A stretch of DNA of 64,000 bases, from NCBI RefSeq assembly GCF_002233675.1, contig NZ_NMUQ01000001.1, positions 596,779 through 660,778 of the forward strand, given 5' to 3'. The notes under the pieces are model-generated. The model was not told the origin of the DNA. It searched no databases and saw nothing but the letters and a program-made list of their open reading frames with translations. This document shows positions 43,740 through 52,750 of the stretch, one piece after another. Numbering within the stretch: position 1 is the first letter of the stretch; each line of letters begins with the position of its first letter. Both the position numbers and the translations under genes were made by a program. This DNA comes from Paenibacillus herberti (lineage in GTDB: Bacteria > Bacillota > Bacilli > Paenibacillales > Paenibacillaceae).

Positions 43740-43930
43740 GCTACAGGAGCCGATCCTTTCTCCGATCCCTCTGGAAGTCGGATGCCCTGATCGCCTAACA
43801 CACTAAAGTGTAGGCATCCGACTTCCAAGAGGACCGCTACCGCTTCTACGAAAGGATTCGCCTCCCTCCGCTCCGCCGCACAAGCTCTCTCATAGGCGTC
43901 TCTCACCCCTGTTTTTTTATTGGGGTGGGG
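43740..43930 (-). repeat. Composite hairpin element, copy D (subtype II, inverted)
   Basis: On the minus strand: CACCCC/GGGGTG hairpin with A-rich loop (43905-43927), 40 bases, then outer stem 43850-43864 with 43747-43760. The inner stem pairs CCCTCTGGAAGTCGGATGCC (43767-43786) with GGCATCCGACTTCCAAGAGG (43813-43832). The tip CACT-AAA-GTG and the internal motif GTAGAAGCGGTAGCGG are present. Here the inner arms are fully complementary at positions where copies B and C mismatch. Confidence 0.85.
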
Positions 43931-43989
43931 GGCGCCTTTTGCATACGTAAAAGGCGACATGCCGCTTGCCGCGGCGGGTGGTGCGAAGC

Positions 43990-44280
43990 ACTACTGCAAG
44001 TGGAACTGCAAGTGGAACTGGATTGGACTGAACTTAAGCTGGAGATGAAGCTGGAGCTGGATTGGAGCTTGAATTGGAACTGGAACTGGACTGGACTGAA
44101 CTGGATTGGACTGGACTGAACTTAAGCTGGAGATGGAACTTGAATTGGAACTGGAACTGGAGAAGGAACTGGAGAAGAAGCTGGAGCTTGAACTGGAACT
44201 GGAACTGGAACTGGAACTTGAGTTGGAGTTGGAGATGAAGTTGGAGCTGGGATTGGAACTGGATCTGGACTGCGACTGCA
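43990..44280 (+). repeat. Hexanucleotide (CTGGAA-type) low-complexity tract
   Basis: About 290 bp made of variants of CTGGAA, CTGGAG, CTTGAA and CTGGAT, with a longer internal duplication beginning GGACTGAACTTAAGCTGGAG (44025 and 44113). All frames translate into simple peptides: Leu-Glu or Trp-Asn on the plus strand, Ser-Ser-Asn or Phe-Gln on the minus strand. Open frames here (for example 44106-44360 plus, 44034-44480 minus) have no ribosome site and are not called as genes. Confidence 0.85.
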
Positions 44281-44464
44281 TCAACTGCAGCTACAGTCAT
44301 TGTCCAAGGCATCCTGGTAGTAAGAATTATCCAACTGTTACGGGACATACTAGCCTTTAGGCTGGAGAAGACAGAAATAAGCCTCTTCGGCCTTCCGCTT
44401 TTGCTAACGGATGGATAGGGAGGCTTTATTAGGTTGGAGATGAGCAGAATGGAGGGAAGTTTAG
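44281..44464. other. Short stretch with a protein-like frame lacking a start codon
   Basis: Between the hexanucleotide tract and the DUF5665 gene, frame 1 (up to TAG at 44416) reads TVIVQGILVVRIIQLLRDIL and then AFRLEKTEISLFGLPLLLTDG. This looks like a genuine hydrophobic protein end, but no start codon or ribosome site precedes it. It may be the remnant of a gene whose 5' part was replaced by the repeat. Confidence 0.3.
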
Positions 44465-44794
44465 ATGGGTGAAGACACACGAAGAGAGGCTGTCAGCGAG
44501 CGGGAGCAGATTAGTTTTCTGCAAGACCGGCTAGAAAAAATAGCCGCCGATCTGGAAAAATCGCAGATGGCGGAGTATGTGGAACTTCTAAACCGTCCGC
44601 TCACGCTGATCTGGCGCAATCTGATGGTCGGCATTGCCAGAGGCATCGGTTCCGTGATTGGGTTAGCTTTTTTTGCAACGGCAATTTTATATATACTGCA
44701 AGCTCTTGGACAGCTCAATTTGCCAATAATTGGCGATTATATTGCGGATATTGTGAGAATCGTGCAAATTCAGCTGGACGGCAAGCAGTATTGA
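44465..44794 (+). CDS. DUF5665-type small membrane protein
   Basis: 109-residue protein: a charged N-terminal half with coiled-coil character (EREQISFLQDRLEKIAADLE), then AEYVELLNRPLTLIWRNLMVGIARGIGSVIGLAFFATAILYIL with one or two membrane helices, and a short amphipathic tail. It resembles the small DUF5665 family of Firmicutes, whose function is not known to me. ATG 44465 follows GGAGGGAAG. No clear operon partner. Confidence 0.8.
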   Translation: MGEDTRREAVSEREQISFLQDRLEKIAADLEKSQMAEYVELLNRPLTLIWRNLMVGIARGIGSVIGLAFFATAILYILQALGQLNLPIIGDYIADIVRIVQIQLDGKQY

Positions 44795-44918
44795 GTTTGT
44801 ATAGCCACATATGCCACACATCTCGCATTGGCAGCCGAGTAATAACCCGTGGCTCTTCTTCTCTGAAAACAACAGCTCAATTTTTATCAGCCGAGATTTC
44901 GCGGCTGAAAGAAAGGCT

Positions 44919-45200
44919 GTTCACCGAGCGAAGCTCGGCAACAGCGAAGCTTCAGAGGCGTATCTGAAGATGAGCCCACCCCTATAAAAAAGGGGGTGGA
45001 AGCAGGGTTTTCAGGACAGTGGAGCGAAGCGGACGGAACCCTCCTGTAGAAGCGGCAGCGGTTCACTTGGAGGCCGGATTCCTACCCTAGCGGGGTATGG
45101 AATCAAAGGAATCTGGGCTCCAGAGAATCGGAAGGAGGGTCTGTCCGCGAAGCGGTATTTGTCCTGGACGGTGGCACGGTTCTTCCGCGAAGCGGTATTT
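44919..45200 (+). repeat. Composite hairpin element, copy E (subtype I), with flanking repeats
   Basis: CCACCCC-TATAAAAAA-GGGGGTGG (44976-44999) is followed after 31 bases by the outer stem GGACGGAACCCTCCT (45031-45045) against AGGAGGGTCTGTCC (45133-45146). The inner stem is GGAGGCCGGATTCC (45069-45082) against GGAATCTGGGCTCC (45108-45121), with tip TACCC-TAGCG-GGGTA. Internal motif: GTAGAAGCGGCAGCGG. Extra hairpins precede it (CCGAGC-GAA-GCTCGG at 44919-44933). TCCGCGAAGCGGTATTT is repeated at 45144 and 45184. Confidence 0.85.
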
Positions 45201-45222
45201 ACCCTACATGTAGCGGAGACAG

Positions 45223-45924
45223 CTACTCCTCGCCCAGTTCCTCACCTTCGCCGCGCTCCATGTAGCTGCTGTACTCCCGGTTGCGGATCACGCTCACATG
45301 GCGGCCAGTGATGTCCGTCGCCAGGAAGCTCTCCATATCCTCCACATAGCCGTCATTCTCCACTGCTTCAATGCCCAGCCGATCATAATTATCACCAGGC
45401 TGCTCCTGCATCGCAGGAGAATCCGAGTTGCCCCAGCTCTCGACAACTTGCCAGGCATCCTCACCATCAAAACCTGGATCGTCTTTGCCGTCCCGGTCGG
45501 AATCTCCGAAAGGAGGCAAGAGCACAGCTTCCTCTGCAGGCCGGCGATGAGACGTATGCTGGCGTGGAGAATGATCAACGCAGTACTGTGTGTCTGGAAG
45601 CGCCTCAAGCCGCTGTTCAGGGATCTCTTTTCCGCAGGAGATGCAAAGTCCATAGCTGCCATTGTCAATGGAGCTCAGTGCGGCCTCCACCCGGTCGCGA
45701 TGAAGATCGAATTGCTCTTCCAGTGCCAGGTCTTTGCCTCGCTCGAACATTTCCGTCGCGACATCACCGGGATGATTGTCGATTGTACTGAGCTCGCCGG
45801 TCTCATCGCGCAAGGCATTCTGAAGTCCGCTATGCTCGGATTGCTCTTTGTGGCGGATAAGCTCCTCCCGTTCAAGCAGAAGCCGCTGCTTCATCCGGTC
45901 GATAAAGGCTGGAGAATGAGTCAT
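45223..45924 (-). CDS. yteA: DksA/TraR-type zinc-finger protein, YteA family
   Basis: 233-residue protein related to B. subtilis YteA, a sporulation-associated DksA/TraR homologue of unclear role. It has a long N-terminal helical region (DRMKQRLLLEREELIRHKEQ) and acidic family motifs (DNHPGDVATEMFERGKDLAL). The zinc finger is CISCGKEIPEQRLEALPDTQYCVDH, in which the fourth ligand is His instead of Cys. The C-terminal half is acidic (DSDRDGKDDPGFDGEDAW). ATG at 45924 (complement) has AAAGGTGTG upstream; a TTG 33 bases earlier is possible. It faces the DUF5665 gene. Confidence 0.87.
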   Translation of the reverse strand: MTHSPAFIDRMKQRLLLEREELIRHKEQSEHSGLQNALRDETGELSTIDNHPGDVATEMFERGKDLALEEQFDLHRDRVEAALSSIDNGSYGLCISCGKEIPEQRLEALPDTQYCVDHSPRQHTSHRRPAEEAVLLPPFGDSDRDGKDDPGFDGEDAWQVVESWGNSDSPAMQEQPGDNYDRLGIEAVENDGYVEDMESFLATDITGRHVSVIRNREYSSYMERGEGEELGEE

Positions 45925-46165
45925 CGTTTTGCACACACCTTTCAGCAGCCGCTGCAAACGGCTGGCGGTTTCTTTTTACTGGTGTTAGTGTGGACGAGTT
46001 GGGCCTGCTTTACAGATGGGCTTCTATGGAAGAAATGCTCCCCTTCAAAAAGCACGATGAGACACATGCAAATCTAGTTCCTCGATTATGAAAAAGCTGG
46101 CATTCAGAAGCTGAAAGCTCATGTCACGACTGCCCTTGGAAGGCTGGCTCCGCCTGGAATGGTTA

Positions 46166-46174
46166 TGCTACAAT
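46166..46174 (+). promoter_or_regulatory. Possible extended -10 promoter of lspA
   Basis: TGCTACAAT (46166-46174) has the TG-N-TATAAT-like form of an extended -10 element, 24 bases before the lspA start; no good -35 is present. Confidence 0.4.
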
Positions 46175-46197
46175 GAGACGGACGAGGAGGGAAAGGC

Positions 46198-46728
46198 TTG
46201 AAGATTAAGGGGTATTCATATTTGGTTGCGATCGCAGCCATTCTGGTGGATCAGCTCGCTAAATTGATTATTATCAATCGGCTTGAGCTGTATGAGCAAA
46301 TTAAAGTAATTGGAAATTTCTTTATTATTACTTCGATTCGAAACACAGGAGCTGCATTCAGCATCCTGGAGGGCCAGCAGCTGTTTTTCCTCATTATCAC
46401 ACCGCTGGTGGTTGCGGGAATTGCCTGGTATATCCATCAACAACGCAAATCAGGAAACACTTGGCTGTTTACAGCGCTGGGTCTGGTGCTCGGAGGTGCG
46501 ATAGGCAATTTTATCGATCGGCTGCTTTACGGCCATGTGGTTGATTTCCTTTCCTTCAACTTCGGTTCGTATTCCTTTGCAGTGTTCAATTTGGCCGACA
46601 CGTCGCTTACGATTGGCGTGATTATGATCATTGTGGACACTTTGCTTGAGGATCGCCGCGCAAGGAAGGCTGCCCGTAACAACGAGGGCAAAGATCAACC
46701 GAAGGAAATACTACACACAGAGGACTGA
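46198..46728 (+). CDS. lspA: Prolipoprotein signal peptidase LspA
   Basis: Membrane aspartic protease that removes lipoprotein signal peptides after lipidation (signal peptidase II). Four hydrophobic helices. The catalytic regions are IRNTGAAFSILEG, VVDFLSFNFGSYSFAVFN and NLADTSLTIGV (the two Asp residues). TTG 46198 follows AGGAGGGAAAGGC. At 176 residues it is slightly long, with a basic Lys/Arg-rich tail. It precedes rluD by 3 bp, the common Firmicute pairing. It would process the two lipoproteins predicted at 26235 and 30019. Confidence 0.95.
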   Translation: MKIKGYSYLVAIAAILVDQLAKLIIINRLELYEQIKVIGNFFIITSIRNTGAAFSILEGQQLFFLIITPLVVAGIAWYIHQQRKSGNTWLFTALGLVLGGAIGNFIDRLLYGHVVDFLSFNFGSYSFAVFNLADTSLTIGVIMIIVDTLLEDRRARKAARNNEGKDQPKEILHTED

Positions 46729-46731
46729 ATA

Positions 46732-47721
46732 ATGACAGTGAAAGATACAGAAACAGAAGCGGGTTTAGGCCGCGAGGCGGAATCCGTAGAAGAGCAGGAA
46801 AGCGATAATCAGTTGGAATGGACGATTGAGAGCAGCGAGGCTAAACAGCGCTTGGACAAATTTATTACGGACAAGCTGGCCGACCCTGCAATCTCTCGGA
46901 CCCAGGTGCAAGATTGGATTAGCGCTGGGGCGGCTACGATTGGTGGTCGCACTGTAAAAGCCAACCAAAAGCTTGCTGCAGGCGATCAGCTTGTTGTTAT
47001 TATACCTGAGCCGCAGGCGGCGGAGATCGTTCCGGAAAATATTCCGCTGGACATTGTGTACGAGGATAGCGATGTGATCGTGATCAACAAACCTCGAGGT
47101 ATGGTCGTGCATCCGGCTCCTGGCCACTCCGGCGGGACTGTCGTAAACGCGCTAATGTATCATTGTAAGGATTTGTCCGGCATTAACGGTGTTATGCGTC
47201 CGGGAATCGTCCACCGAATCGACAAAGACACCTCCGGCCTGCTTATGGCCGCTAAAAATGATCTGGCGCATCTGTCGCTGGCGGAGCAGCTCAAGGAGCA
47301 TACTGTTACGCGCAAGTATATTGCGCTCGTTCATGATAATCTTCAGCATGATATCGGAACAATCGATGCACCTATCGGGCGCGATGACAAGGATCGCAAA
47401 ATGTTTACCGTCACTATAAAAGGCAGCAAACATGCGGTGACGCATTTCCAGGTCATCGAACGACTGGGCGATTACACGCTGGTTGATCTTCAATTGGAAA
47501 CGGGACGCACGCATCAAATCCGCGTTCATCTGAAGTATATCGGCCATCCTTTGGCAGGCGATCCGATTTACGGCCGCAACAAAACGGTAGCGCTCAAAGG
47601 ACAAGCGCTGCATGCTGCGCTGCTTGGCTTCACCCATCCGCGCAGCGGAGAGCGGTTGGAGTTTGAAGCGCCGATTCCAGGAGATATGCAGCATGTGCTG
47701 ACCAATCTGCGTAATCGCTAA
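46732..47721 (+). CDS. rluD: RluA/RluD-family ribosomal pseudouridine synthase
   Basis: Converts uridines in 23S rRNA to pseudouridine. The N-terminal S4 domain (QRLDKFITDKL, ISRTQVQDWISAGAATIGG) precedes the catalytic domain with HRIDKDTSGLLM (catalytic Asp) and ETGRTHQIRVHLKYIGHPLAGDPIYG. About 30 acidic residues at the start are not family-conserved. ATG 46732. 329 residues. Which uridines are modified cannot be read from sequence; the RluD assignment is by length and context. Confidence 0.93.
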   Translation: MTVKDTETEAGLGREAESVEEQESDNQLEWTIESSEAKQRLDKFITDKLADPAISRTQVQDWISAGAATIGGRTVKANQKLAAGDQLVVIIPEPQAAEIVPENIPLDIVYEDSDVIVINKPRGMVVHPAPGHSGGTVVNALMYHCKDLSGINGVMRPGIVHRIDKDTSGLLMAAKNDLAHLSLAEQLKEHTVTRKYIALVHDNLQHDIGTIDAPIGRDDKDRKMFTVTIKGSKHAVTHFQVIERLGDYTLVDLQLETGRTHQIRVHLKYIGHPLAGDPIYGRNKTVALKGQALHAALLGFTHPRSGERLEFEAPIPGDMQHVLTNLRNR

Positions 47722-47862
47722 AATGACTTTCATGCATGGACCACCGTCCATACGTGAATACTTGAACGTCAGGGCAGCTGCATCGTAAAAATGCAAATTT
47801 TCCACGCAATGTTCTATTAGCATGCAGGCTTGCCTGCGCTATGCTTAAATAATGCGATTATG

Positions 47863-47893
47863 ACCCGGGCGCTTGATCGCCCGGGTTTATTTT
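47863..47893 (+). terminator. Terminator of the lspA-rluD operon
   Basis: ACCCGGGCG pairs exactly with CGCCCGGGT around CTTGAT, followed by TTATTTT. Confidence 0.88.
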
Positions 47894-47918
47894 GAAATAA
47901 GGAAAGGTGATTTGACCT

Positions 47919-49154
47919 ATGACTTCCATTAACTCCAATTACCTTAATCTTCAAGGGAGCTATTTGTTCTCTGAGATCGCCAAGCGGCGCACTAAGTTTA
48001 TCGAGGAAAATCCGCAGGCAGAAATTATCAGCCTCGGCATTGGCGACGTGACACGCGGTCTTCCGGATGCTGTTACCAAAGCAATGCATGCGGCAATCGA
48101 CGAGCTGGCTGCGCCGGGTTCTTTCCGCGGTTATGGCCCAGAGCAAGGTTATGACTTCTTGGTGAATACAATCATCGAGAACGACTATAGGGCTCGCGGC
48201 GTGGATATCCAGTCGAACGAAGTGTTCGTCAGCGACGGTTCCAAATGCGATGTCGGCAATATTCAAGAAATTTTCAGCCAAGATGCAGTCGTAGCTGTTC
48301 AAGATCCGGTTTATCCGGTTTATGTAGATACGAATGTTATGGCGGGCCGCTCCGGTCCCTTCAACAGCGACATCGGCCGTTACGAGAATATCGTTTATCT
48401 CGACTGCACGGCGGAGAACAACTTCAAGCCTTCGCTGCCTGACCGCAAAGTTGATCTTATTTACCTGTGCTACCCTAACAACCCGACTGGCATGACGTTG
48501 ACAAAAGACGAGCTCAAGGTATGGGTTGACTACGCACGCGAAAACAACTGCCTGATCTTGTTCGACTCGGCTTACGAGGCGTTCATTACGGAAGCGGATG
48601 TGCCACATAGCATTTATGAGGTTGAAGGTGCGCGCGAGGTAGCTATCGAGTTCCGCAGCTTCTCCAAAACAGCTGGCTTTACTGGCGTACGTTGTGCGTA
48701 CACCGTTGTGCCGCGCGAGCTGAGAGGTTTTGACAAGGATGGCAACACTGTATTCATCAATGATCTGTGGAACCGTCGTCACACGACGAAGTTCAACGGC
48801 GTATCCTACGTGACTCAACGTGGTGCGGAAGCGATCTATTCAGCCCAGGGCAAGGAGCAAATCCGCAGCCTCGTTGATTACTACATGACCAATGCTGGAA
48901 TTATTCGTGATGGTCTGCGTTCGCTCGGTCTGGAAGTATTTGGCGGTGTTAACGCTCCTTACATTTGGCTCAAAACGCCAAACGGTCTTGATTCTTGGGC
49001 ATTCTTCGACAAGCTGTTGTCTGAGGCGAACATCGTCGGTACACCTGGCGTGGGCTTCGGCCGCAGCGGTCAAGGGTATTTCCGCCTGACTGCCTTTGGC
49101 AGCCGCGAGAATACCGAAAAAGCAGTAGAGCGCATTCGCAAGCTTAGTCTTTAA
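47919..49154 (+). CDS. dapL: LL-diaminopimelate aminotransferase
   Basis: PLP enzyme (fold type I) that converts tetrahydrodipicolinate directly to LL-diaminopimelate, bypassing the succinylase or acetylase steps of lysine and cell-wall DAP synthesis. Motifs: [54 protein letters not shown] and the PLP lysine in [15 protein letters not shown]. These match DapL rather than general aspartate aminotransferases. ATG 47919 follows GGAAAGGTG. 411 residues. It stands alone between two terminators. Its product feeds the DNPR-type MurE at 8739. Confidence 0.94.
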   Translation: MTSINSNYLNLQGSYLFSEIAKRRTKFIEENPQAEIISLGIGDVTRGLPDAVTKAMHAAIDELAAPGSFRGYGPEQGYDFLVNTIIENDYRARGVDIQSNEVFVSDGSKCDVGNIQEIFSQDAVVAVQDPVYPVYVDTNVMAGRSGPFNSDIGRYENIVYLDCTAENNFKPSLPDRKVDLIYLCYPNNPTGMTLTKDELKVWVDYARENNCLILFDSAYEAFITEADVPHSIYEVEGAREVAIEFRSFSKTAGFTGVRCAYTVVPRELRGFDKDGNTVFINDLWNRRHTTKFNGVSYVTQRGAEAIYSAQGKEQIRSLVDYYMTNAGIIRDGLRSLGLEVFGGVNAPYIWLKTPNGLDSWAFFDKLLSEANIVGTPGVGFGRSGQGYFRLTAFGSRENTEKAVERIRKLSL

Positions 49155-49166
49155 TTTTAAAATGCG

Positions 49167-49334
49167 TGTTCAAAAAGGTCGCCAATCAGCACCGAGAAGG
49201 TTGTATGAACCAGAAGAAGGAGGAGCGGAATGTAGGCAAACTACATGAGCACCGGACTTCGAAGGTGAATACAAGATTCGATGTCGAGTTCGTTTCCTGG
49301 TTTACATCGTGATCAATGGTGGCCTTTTTGAACA
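49167..49334. mobile_element. MITE-like 168-bp element with terminal inverted repeats
   Basis: TGTTCAAAAAGGTCGCCA at the left end is matched in reverse complement by TGGTGGCCTTTTTGAACA at the right end, with two mismatches. It has no protein gene; a 36-codon frame inside (MNQKKEERNVG) is not convincing. No clear target duplication is visible. It lies between dapL and its terminator. Confidence 0.65.
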
Positions 49335-49341
49335 ACCTCTT

Positions 49342-49397
49342 AAAATGGGGCCCTCCCAGATGTCAGGTTAATGACGCTGGGAGCAGCCCCATTTTTC
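49342..49397 (+). terminator. Strong, nearly symmetric terminator after dapL
   Basis: AAAATGGGGCCCTCCCAG pairs with CTGGGAGCAGCCCCATTTT, with A residues before and T residues after, so it could work in both directions. Confidence 0.9.
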
Positions 49398-49464
49398 TCT
49401 TTACATACATATAAACATTCAGTATAATGAATAATTATACACCATTTCTTCTCGCGAGATAGGG

Positions 49465-49494
49465 TTGACTTCGCTAACCTTCACATGGGATAAT
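49465..49494 (+). promoter_or_regulatory. Sigma-A promoter of the pyr operon
   Basis: TTGACT (49465-49470), 18 bases, GATAAT (49489-49494). Transcription would start near 49501, just before the PyrR-binding sequence. Confidence 0.75.
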
Positions 49495-49500
49495 CAGTAC

Positions 49501-50372
<872 letters not shown>

Positions 50373-50377
50373 GGCAC

Positions 50378-51280
50378 ATGTCAACCATGCAGGTACAACA
50401 CAAAAGCTTGCTCGGCCTGAAGGGGCTGAATCGAGAGGAAATTGAGGCGATCCTTTCTCGGGCCGCTTACTGGGAACAGCAGTCAGAGAAAGTCCAGCCG
50501 GTACTGGCGGGGCGATTCGTGGCTAACATGTTTTTCGAAAATAGCACCCGCACTCGCTTCAGCTTTGAAGTTGCGGAGAAGCGACTGGGAGCCGAAGTGC
50601 TGAACTTCAGCGCAGCGGCGTCAAGCGTACAGAAGGGCGAATCGATCTACGACACGGTTAAAACGCTGGAGTCGATGGGCATCGACGCCGGCATCATCCG
50701 GCTGAAGCCAGCTGGCGTGCTGCAAGAGCTGGCCGAGCGCATCAAGGTGCCGCTGATCAACGCAGGCGACGGCAACAATGAACATCCGACGCAGGCGCTG
50801 CTTGACCTTTACACGATGCGCCAACAGTTCGGCAGCTTGAACGGACTGAACGTAGTGATCGTCGGTGACGTCAAGCATAGCCGCGTAGCTCGCTCCAACT
50901 ACTGGGGGCTGACAGCGATGGGCGCAAAAGTAAGTTTCTGCGCACCGGACAGTATGCGGGCGGATGAGCTGAATGTACCTTACATCAGCATCGATGAAGC
51001 GCTGAAGGCGGATGTCGTAATGATGCTGCGCGTGCAGCTGGAGCGCCATGAGAGCGGAATGATTCGCTCGGCAGAGGAATACCGCGAGCAGTATGGGCTG
51101 ACGGTAGAGCGGGCGGCCAAGCTTGCTTCACATGCGATTATCATGCACCCGGCTCCAGTGAACCGCGATGTTGAAATCGACAGCGATCTGGTGGAGCATC
51201 CACAGTCCCGCATTTTCCCGCAGATGGCGAACGGTGTTCCGATACGAATGGCTGTCATTGAGCGGGCGCTAAGAGGATAG
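50378..51280 (+). CDS. pyrB: Aspartate carbamoyltransferase catalytic subunit PyrB
   Basis: Condenses carbamoyl phosphate with aspartate, the committed pyrimidine step. The carbamoyl-phosphate motif FFENSTRTRFSFE, the aspartate-side HPTQALLDLYTMR and the C-terminal MHPAPVNRDVEI are present. ATG 50378 lies 9 bases after AAGGAGG; ATG 50369 overlaps that site. 300 residues. No regulatory PyrI gene is present, as in other Firmicutes. It follows pyrR directly; the permease gene pyrP found here in B. subtilis is absent. Confidence 0.96.
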   Translation: MSTMQVQHKSLLGLKGLNREEIEAILSRAAYWEQQSEKVQPVLAGRFVANMFFENSTRTRFSFEVAEKRLGAEVLNFSAAASSVQKGESIYDTVKTLESMGIDAGIIRLKPAGVLQELAERIKVPLINAGDGNNEHPTQALLDLYTMRQQFGSLNGLNVVIVGDVKHSRVARSNYWGLTAMGAKVSFCAPDSMRADELNVPYISIDEALKADVVMMLRVQLERHESGMIRSAEEYREQYGLTVERAAKLASHAIIMHPAPVNRDVEIDSDLVEHPQSRIFPQMANGVPIRMAVIERALRG

Positions 51281-51439
51281 AAGAAAAATGCAGCTTGGCA
51301 CGGGTTTCTGTCTCAGTCAGGAGGAGCTCGGACCAAGTGAACTTATACAAGTAAACTATGGACAGATATACAAGCAGAATGGTTAAGCGGAATTGAATGG
51401 CGAACGGCTTCACGGTACGGAAAGGGGACAACAAACCGA

Positions 51440-52738
51440 ATGGCAGCAGTAAAGTGGATTGTAAACGGACGGATTTGGAACCAGGAGAGCGGCGAGCTGG
51501 AAACTAGGCATATTCGGATTGAGGATGGCTTAATTGCGGAGATCAAAGTAGGCGAGGCTCCCGCAGTTGCAGTTGAAGAAACGCTGGATGCAGCTGGAAA
51601 GCTCCTGTCTGCGGGTTTTATCGATATGCATGTGCACCTGCGCGATCCGGGTTTTGAGCATAAGGAAGATATCATCACCGGAACGGCTTCCGCAGCAGCA
51701 GGCGGTTTCACGACGATCGCTTGCATGCCGAACACACGTCCAGTCATCGATACGCCGGAGACGGTGAAATATATTCTGGACAAGGCGCGCGAGCAGGGCA
51801 ACGGTGTAAAGGTACTACCTTATGCCGCCATCTCCAAAAACCAGCTCGGTCGCGAGCTGACGGATTTTGCCGCACTCAAAGCAGCCGGAGCTATCGGCTT
51901 CACCGATGACGGAGTCGGCGTGCAGCGAGCACAGATGATGAAGGACGCCATGACGCTCGCTCAGTCACTGGGAATGCCGATAATCGCGCATTGCGAAGAT
52001 GATAGTCTGGTTGAAGGCCTGTACGTTTCTGAGGGCAAATTCGCTCGTGACAATGGCATCAAGGGCATTCCGAATGAGTCCGAAGCGATTCATGTTGGCC
52101 GCGATGCACTGCTGGCAGAGTCCACCGGTGTCCACTACCATGTCTGCCATGTAAGCACCGAGCAGTCGGTGCGCCTCATTCGCCTCGCGAAGTCGGTCGG
52201 AGTGAGAATTACAGCTGAAGTTTGCCCCCATCACCTTGTTCTGAGTGATGAGGATATCCCCGACATGGACTCCAATTGGAAAATGAACCCGCCGCTGCGC
52301 ACCCCGCGCGACGTTGAGGCAGTTATCCAAGGGCTGGAGGACGGCACGATCGACATGATCGTCACCGACCACGCACCGCATAGCGCCGAGGAGAAAGCTC
52401 GCGGCATGGAGCTCGCGCCATTTGGCATCGTCGGCTTCGAGACGGCCTTCCCACTGCTCTACACGAAGTTTGTGCGCACCGGCAAATGGTCGCTCGGTTT
52501 CCTTTTGAATCGCATGACTAAGGTTCCTGCCTCGGTATTCGGTCTCGATTCGGGCTGCTTGGAGCTTGGAGCTCCCGCCGATCTAACGATTATCGACCTT
52601 GAGCAAGAGCGTGCAGTCGACCCAGCAACTTTTAAATCCAGAAGCAATAACACGCCGTTCGGCGGATGGAAGCTCTACGGTTGGCCCCAAGCCACCGTGG
52701 TCGGCGGTAGCGTCGTCTGGTCCCACCATACAGCATAA
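51440..52738 (+). CDS. pyrC: Dihydroorotase PyrC
   Basis: Zinc amidohydrolase that closes carbamoyl-aspartate to dihydroorotate. Metal-binding motif DMHVHLRDPG, metal-bridging region GGFTTIACMPNTRP, histidines in HCEDDSLV, HVSTEQSV and the catalytic Asp in IVTDHAPHS. The length of 432 and these motifs mark the class I type. ATG 51440 follows AAAGGGGAC at a somewhat long distance. The 159-bp gap after pyrB contains no PyrR-binding loop or terminator that I can see. Confidence 0.96.
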   Translation: MAAVKWIVNGRIWNQESGELETRHIRIEDGLIAEIKVGEAPAVAVEETLDAAGKLLSAGFIDMHVHLRDPGFEHKEDIITGTASAAAGGFTTIACMPNTRPVIDTPETVKYILDKAREQGNGVKVLPYAAISKNQLGRELTDFAALKAAGAIGFTDDGVGVQRAQMMKDAMTLAQSLGMPIIAHCEDDSLVEGLYVSEGKFARDNGIKGIPNESEAIHVGRDALLAESTGVHYHVCHVSTEQSVRLIRLAKSVGVRITAEVCPHHLVLSDEDIPDMDSNWKMNPPLRTPRDVEAVIQGLEDGTIDMIVTDHAPHSAEEKARGMELAPFGIVGFETAFPLLYTKFVRTGKWSLGFLLNRMTKVPASVFGLDSGCLELGAPADLTIIDLEQERAVDPATFKSRSNNTPFGGWKLYGWPQATVVGGSVVWSHHTA

Positions 52739-52750
52739 GGAGTGATACGG

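Noticed and set aside
44034..44480. 148-codon minus-strand frame with Gln/Phe and Ser runs
   Set aside because: Most of it is the antisense of the hexanucleotide tract, without a ribosome site.
49167..49334. Small coding gene inside the MITE-like element
   Set aside because: The 36-codon frame overlaps the terminal repeats' interior, has no family resemblance, and GGAGGAG lies inside the frame rather than before it.
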